A stretch of DNA of 64,000 bases, from the IMG/VR virus record IMGVR_UViG_3300005826_000037, positions 1-64,000 of that record; one strand, written 5' to 3'. Position 1 is the stretch's first letter; the number at the start of each line of letters is the position of its first letter. This document shows, piece by piece, positions 63,316-64,000 of this stretch. Under the pieces are notes generated by a model, which worked only from the letters and a program-made list of their open reading frames with translations, did not search any database and was not told the DNA's origin. Source of the DNA: a virus. A program made the position numbers and the translations under genes.

Positions 63316-64000
63316 TCATATCAAACGCCTAGCGCGAAGGTGGCGAAGGCGTTTGAAGGCTGGATTTATTGCTGAATTCATTGAGAAAACGCCTAGTCCT
63401 CTTGGAGTAGGTCTAAGAGAATTCTTGATATACTTTAATTTTTCCCAATAGTGTGTTAACAATGCAGAATATTGAGTCATCATTAACTCAGAAACAGTTG
63501 GAGGATTAAAATTCAATCCATTATCTGTGAACTGAAATTCACGACCACGTTCAATAAGTGCTTTTGATGCTAATGCATAAAGAGTTGCGCCTTCAACAAG
63601 AATTTCACCAAATTGTTCAACAAAGTTATTATCATCAAATTCAAAAAATGTGAAGTAAGGAACCTGATTAAAATCCCATAAAGCTGTTGCAATAAAAGTA
63701 ACAAGTATATCATAAGAGAAAATATCACAATCTACATATACAACATTTCCATAAGCATCTGCTGATTTGGCTTTACCAGAGCTATTAAGTCTCGCTCTCA
63801 ATGATTTTACAAGCTTATTTATATTAGTTGTTGCTTCTTGAGAGTATTGAAATCCTGGATCATCACCAAGAGCCGTATATCCGTCCGTATTGGGATGTGG
63901 GATTTGCGTATAATTTATAATAAATTCAAATTGTGTTTCAACACGGAACCCATTGATATACGCGATCCAAATATCATGCCAAACACCATATGAGGCATTA
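63316..64000 (-). CDS. Unidentified virion protein, C-terminal part only
   Basis: Open to the right edge, so the start is outside the window; at least 228 residues. The visible part reads ASYGVWHDIWIAYINGFRVETQFEF, a DGY turn (PNTDGYTALG), then helices (NINKLVKSLRARL, LYALASKALIERG) and a basic C-terminus with LRRHLRAR-like residues. The TTG at 63801 sometimes taken as a start is internal. It is probably a neck or portal-side structural protein from position and the DGY, but the family is not recognised. Confidence 0.6.
   Translation of the reverse strand, partial: NASYGVWHDIWIAYINGFRVETQFEFIINYTQIPHPNTDGYTALGDDPGFQYSQEATTNINKLVKSLRARLNSSGKAKSADAYGNVVYVDCDIFSYDILVTFIATALWDFNQVPYFTFFEFDDNNFVEQFGEILVEGATLYALASKALIERGREFQFTDNGLNFNPPTVSELMMTQYSALLTHYWEKLKYIKNSLRPTPRGLGVFSMNSAINPAFKRLRHLRARRLI

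Noticed and set aside
63320-63360. GCGAAGGTGGCGAAGGCG resembling a 16S rRNA string
   Set aside because: It is a short chance match inside a coding region (Leu/Arg/His rich C-terminus); nothing else around is rRNA-like.
63316-63801. 161-residue gene starting at a TTG
   Set aside because: The frame continues open to the window edge with sensible protein sequence, so the TTG is internal.

Overview
The window is a very AT-rich, densely packed stretch of a large tailed phage (or prophage) with a contractile tail. A sheath, tube, frameshifted chaperones, tape measure, hub, spike, gp25/W and baseplate J set is present in canonical order, with a UvsW-type helicase, a GH25 endolysin and an FtsZ/tubulin homologue nearby. 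Almost every gene is on the minus strand, so expression runs from the right end to the left. Genes abut or overlap by 1-11 bases (TAATG, ATGA), most have AGGAG-like ribosome sites, and there are no tRNAs or rRNAs. The host cannot be named from the sequence. The regular Shine-Dalgarno sites and a lysozyme-type endolysin fit an ordinary bacterial host.

Right to left. (1) 63316-64000: the tail-proximal part of an unidentified virion protein cut by the window edge. (2) 61814-63266: a plus-strand island with a LAGLIDADG homing endonuclease and a 2H phosphoesterase. (3) 50634-61766: an HExxH protein, a FN3/zinc-cluster/HxH virion protein, a tail fibre, a small holin-like membrane protein, two beta-helix proteins and a probable neck/tail-completion protein. 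(4) 41383-50484: sheath, tube, a terminator, an inserted tnpB, the two-frame tail assembly chaperones, tape measure and a baseplate protein. (5) 13688-41383: hub, spike, a very hydrophobic protein, gp25/W-like wedge, an HNH insertion, baseplate J, a 2392-residue LamG-containing protein and a 1304-residue fibre-like protein. (6) 6277-13661: a sugar/glycosyltransferase cluster (GT4, two GT2, an intein-split RmlB-like dehydratase) with a Vsr-like zinc-ribbon nuclease, three tiny related proteins and a TM/coiled-coil protein. (7) 1-6218: FtsZ-like protein, GH25 endolysin, helicase, an HNH endonuclease and small unknowns.

The virion genes build a contractile tail and a large adhesive baseplate assembled from recurring beta modules. 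The same small domains occur in the sheath, baseplate J, the 2392-residue protein and the FN3/HxH protein. The tripeptide Asp-Gly-Tyr is strongly over-represented in this subset (about 44 copies by manual count) and absent from the tape measure, hub and spike. Six selfish or mobile nuclease genes sit in 64 kb: two related HNH genes, one free-standing LAGLIDADG, one intein LAGLIDADG, one Vsr-like and one TnpB.

The observations I consider strongest are: an A AAA AAA slippery site joining the two tail-chaperone frames; the Ser1/Thr+1 intein in the dehydratase; the DGY enrichment; and an extended -10 motif (TGATATA) exactly 9 bases before three start codons that lack ribosome sites, which suggests leaderless messages.
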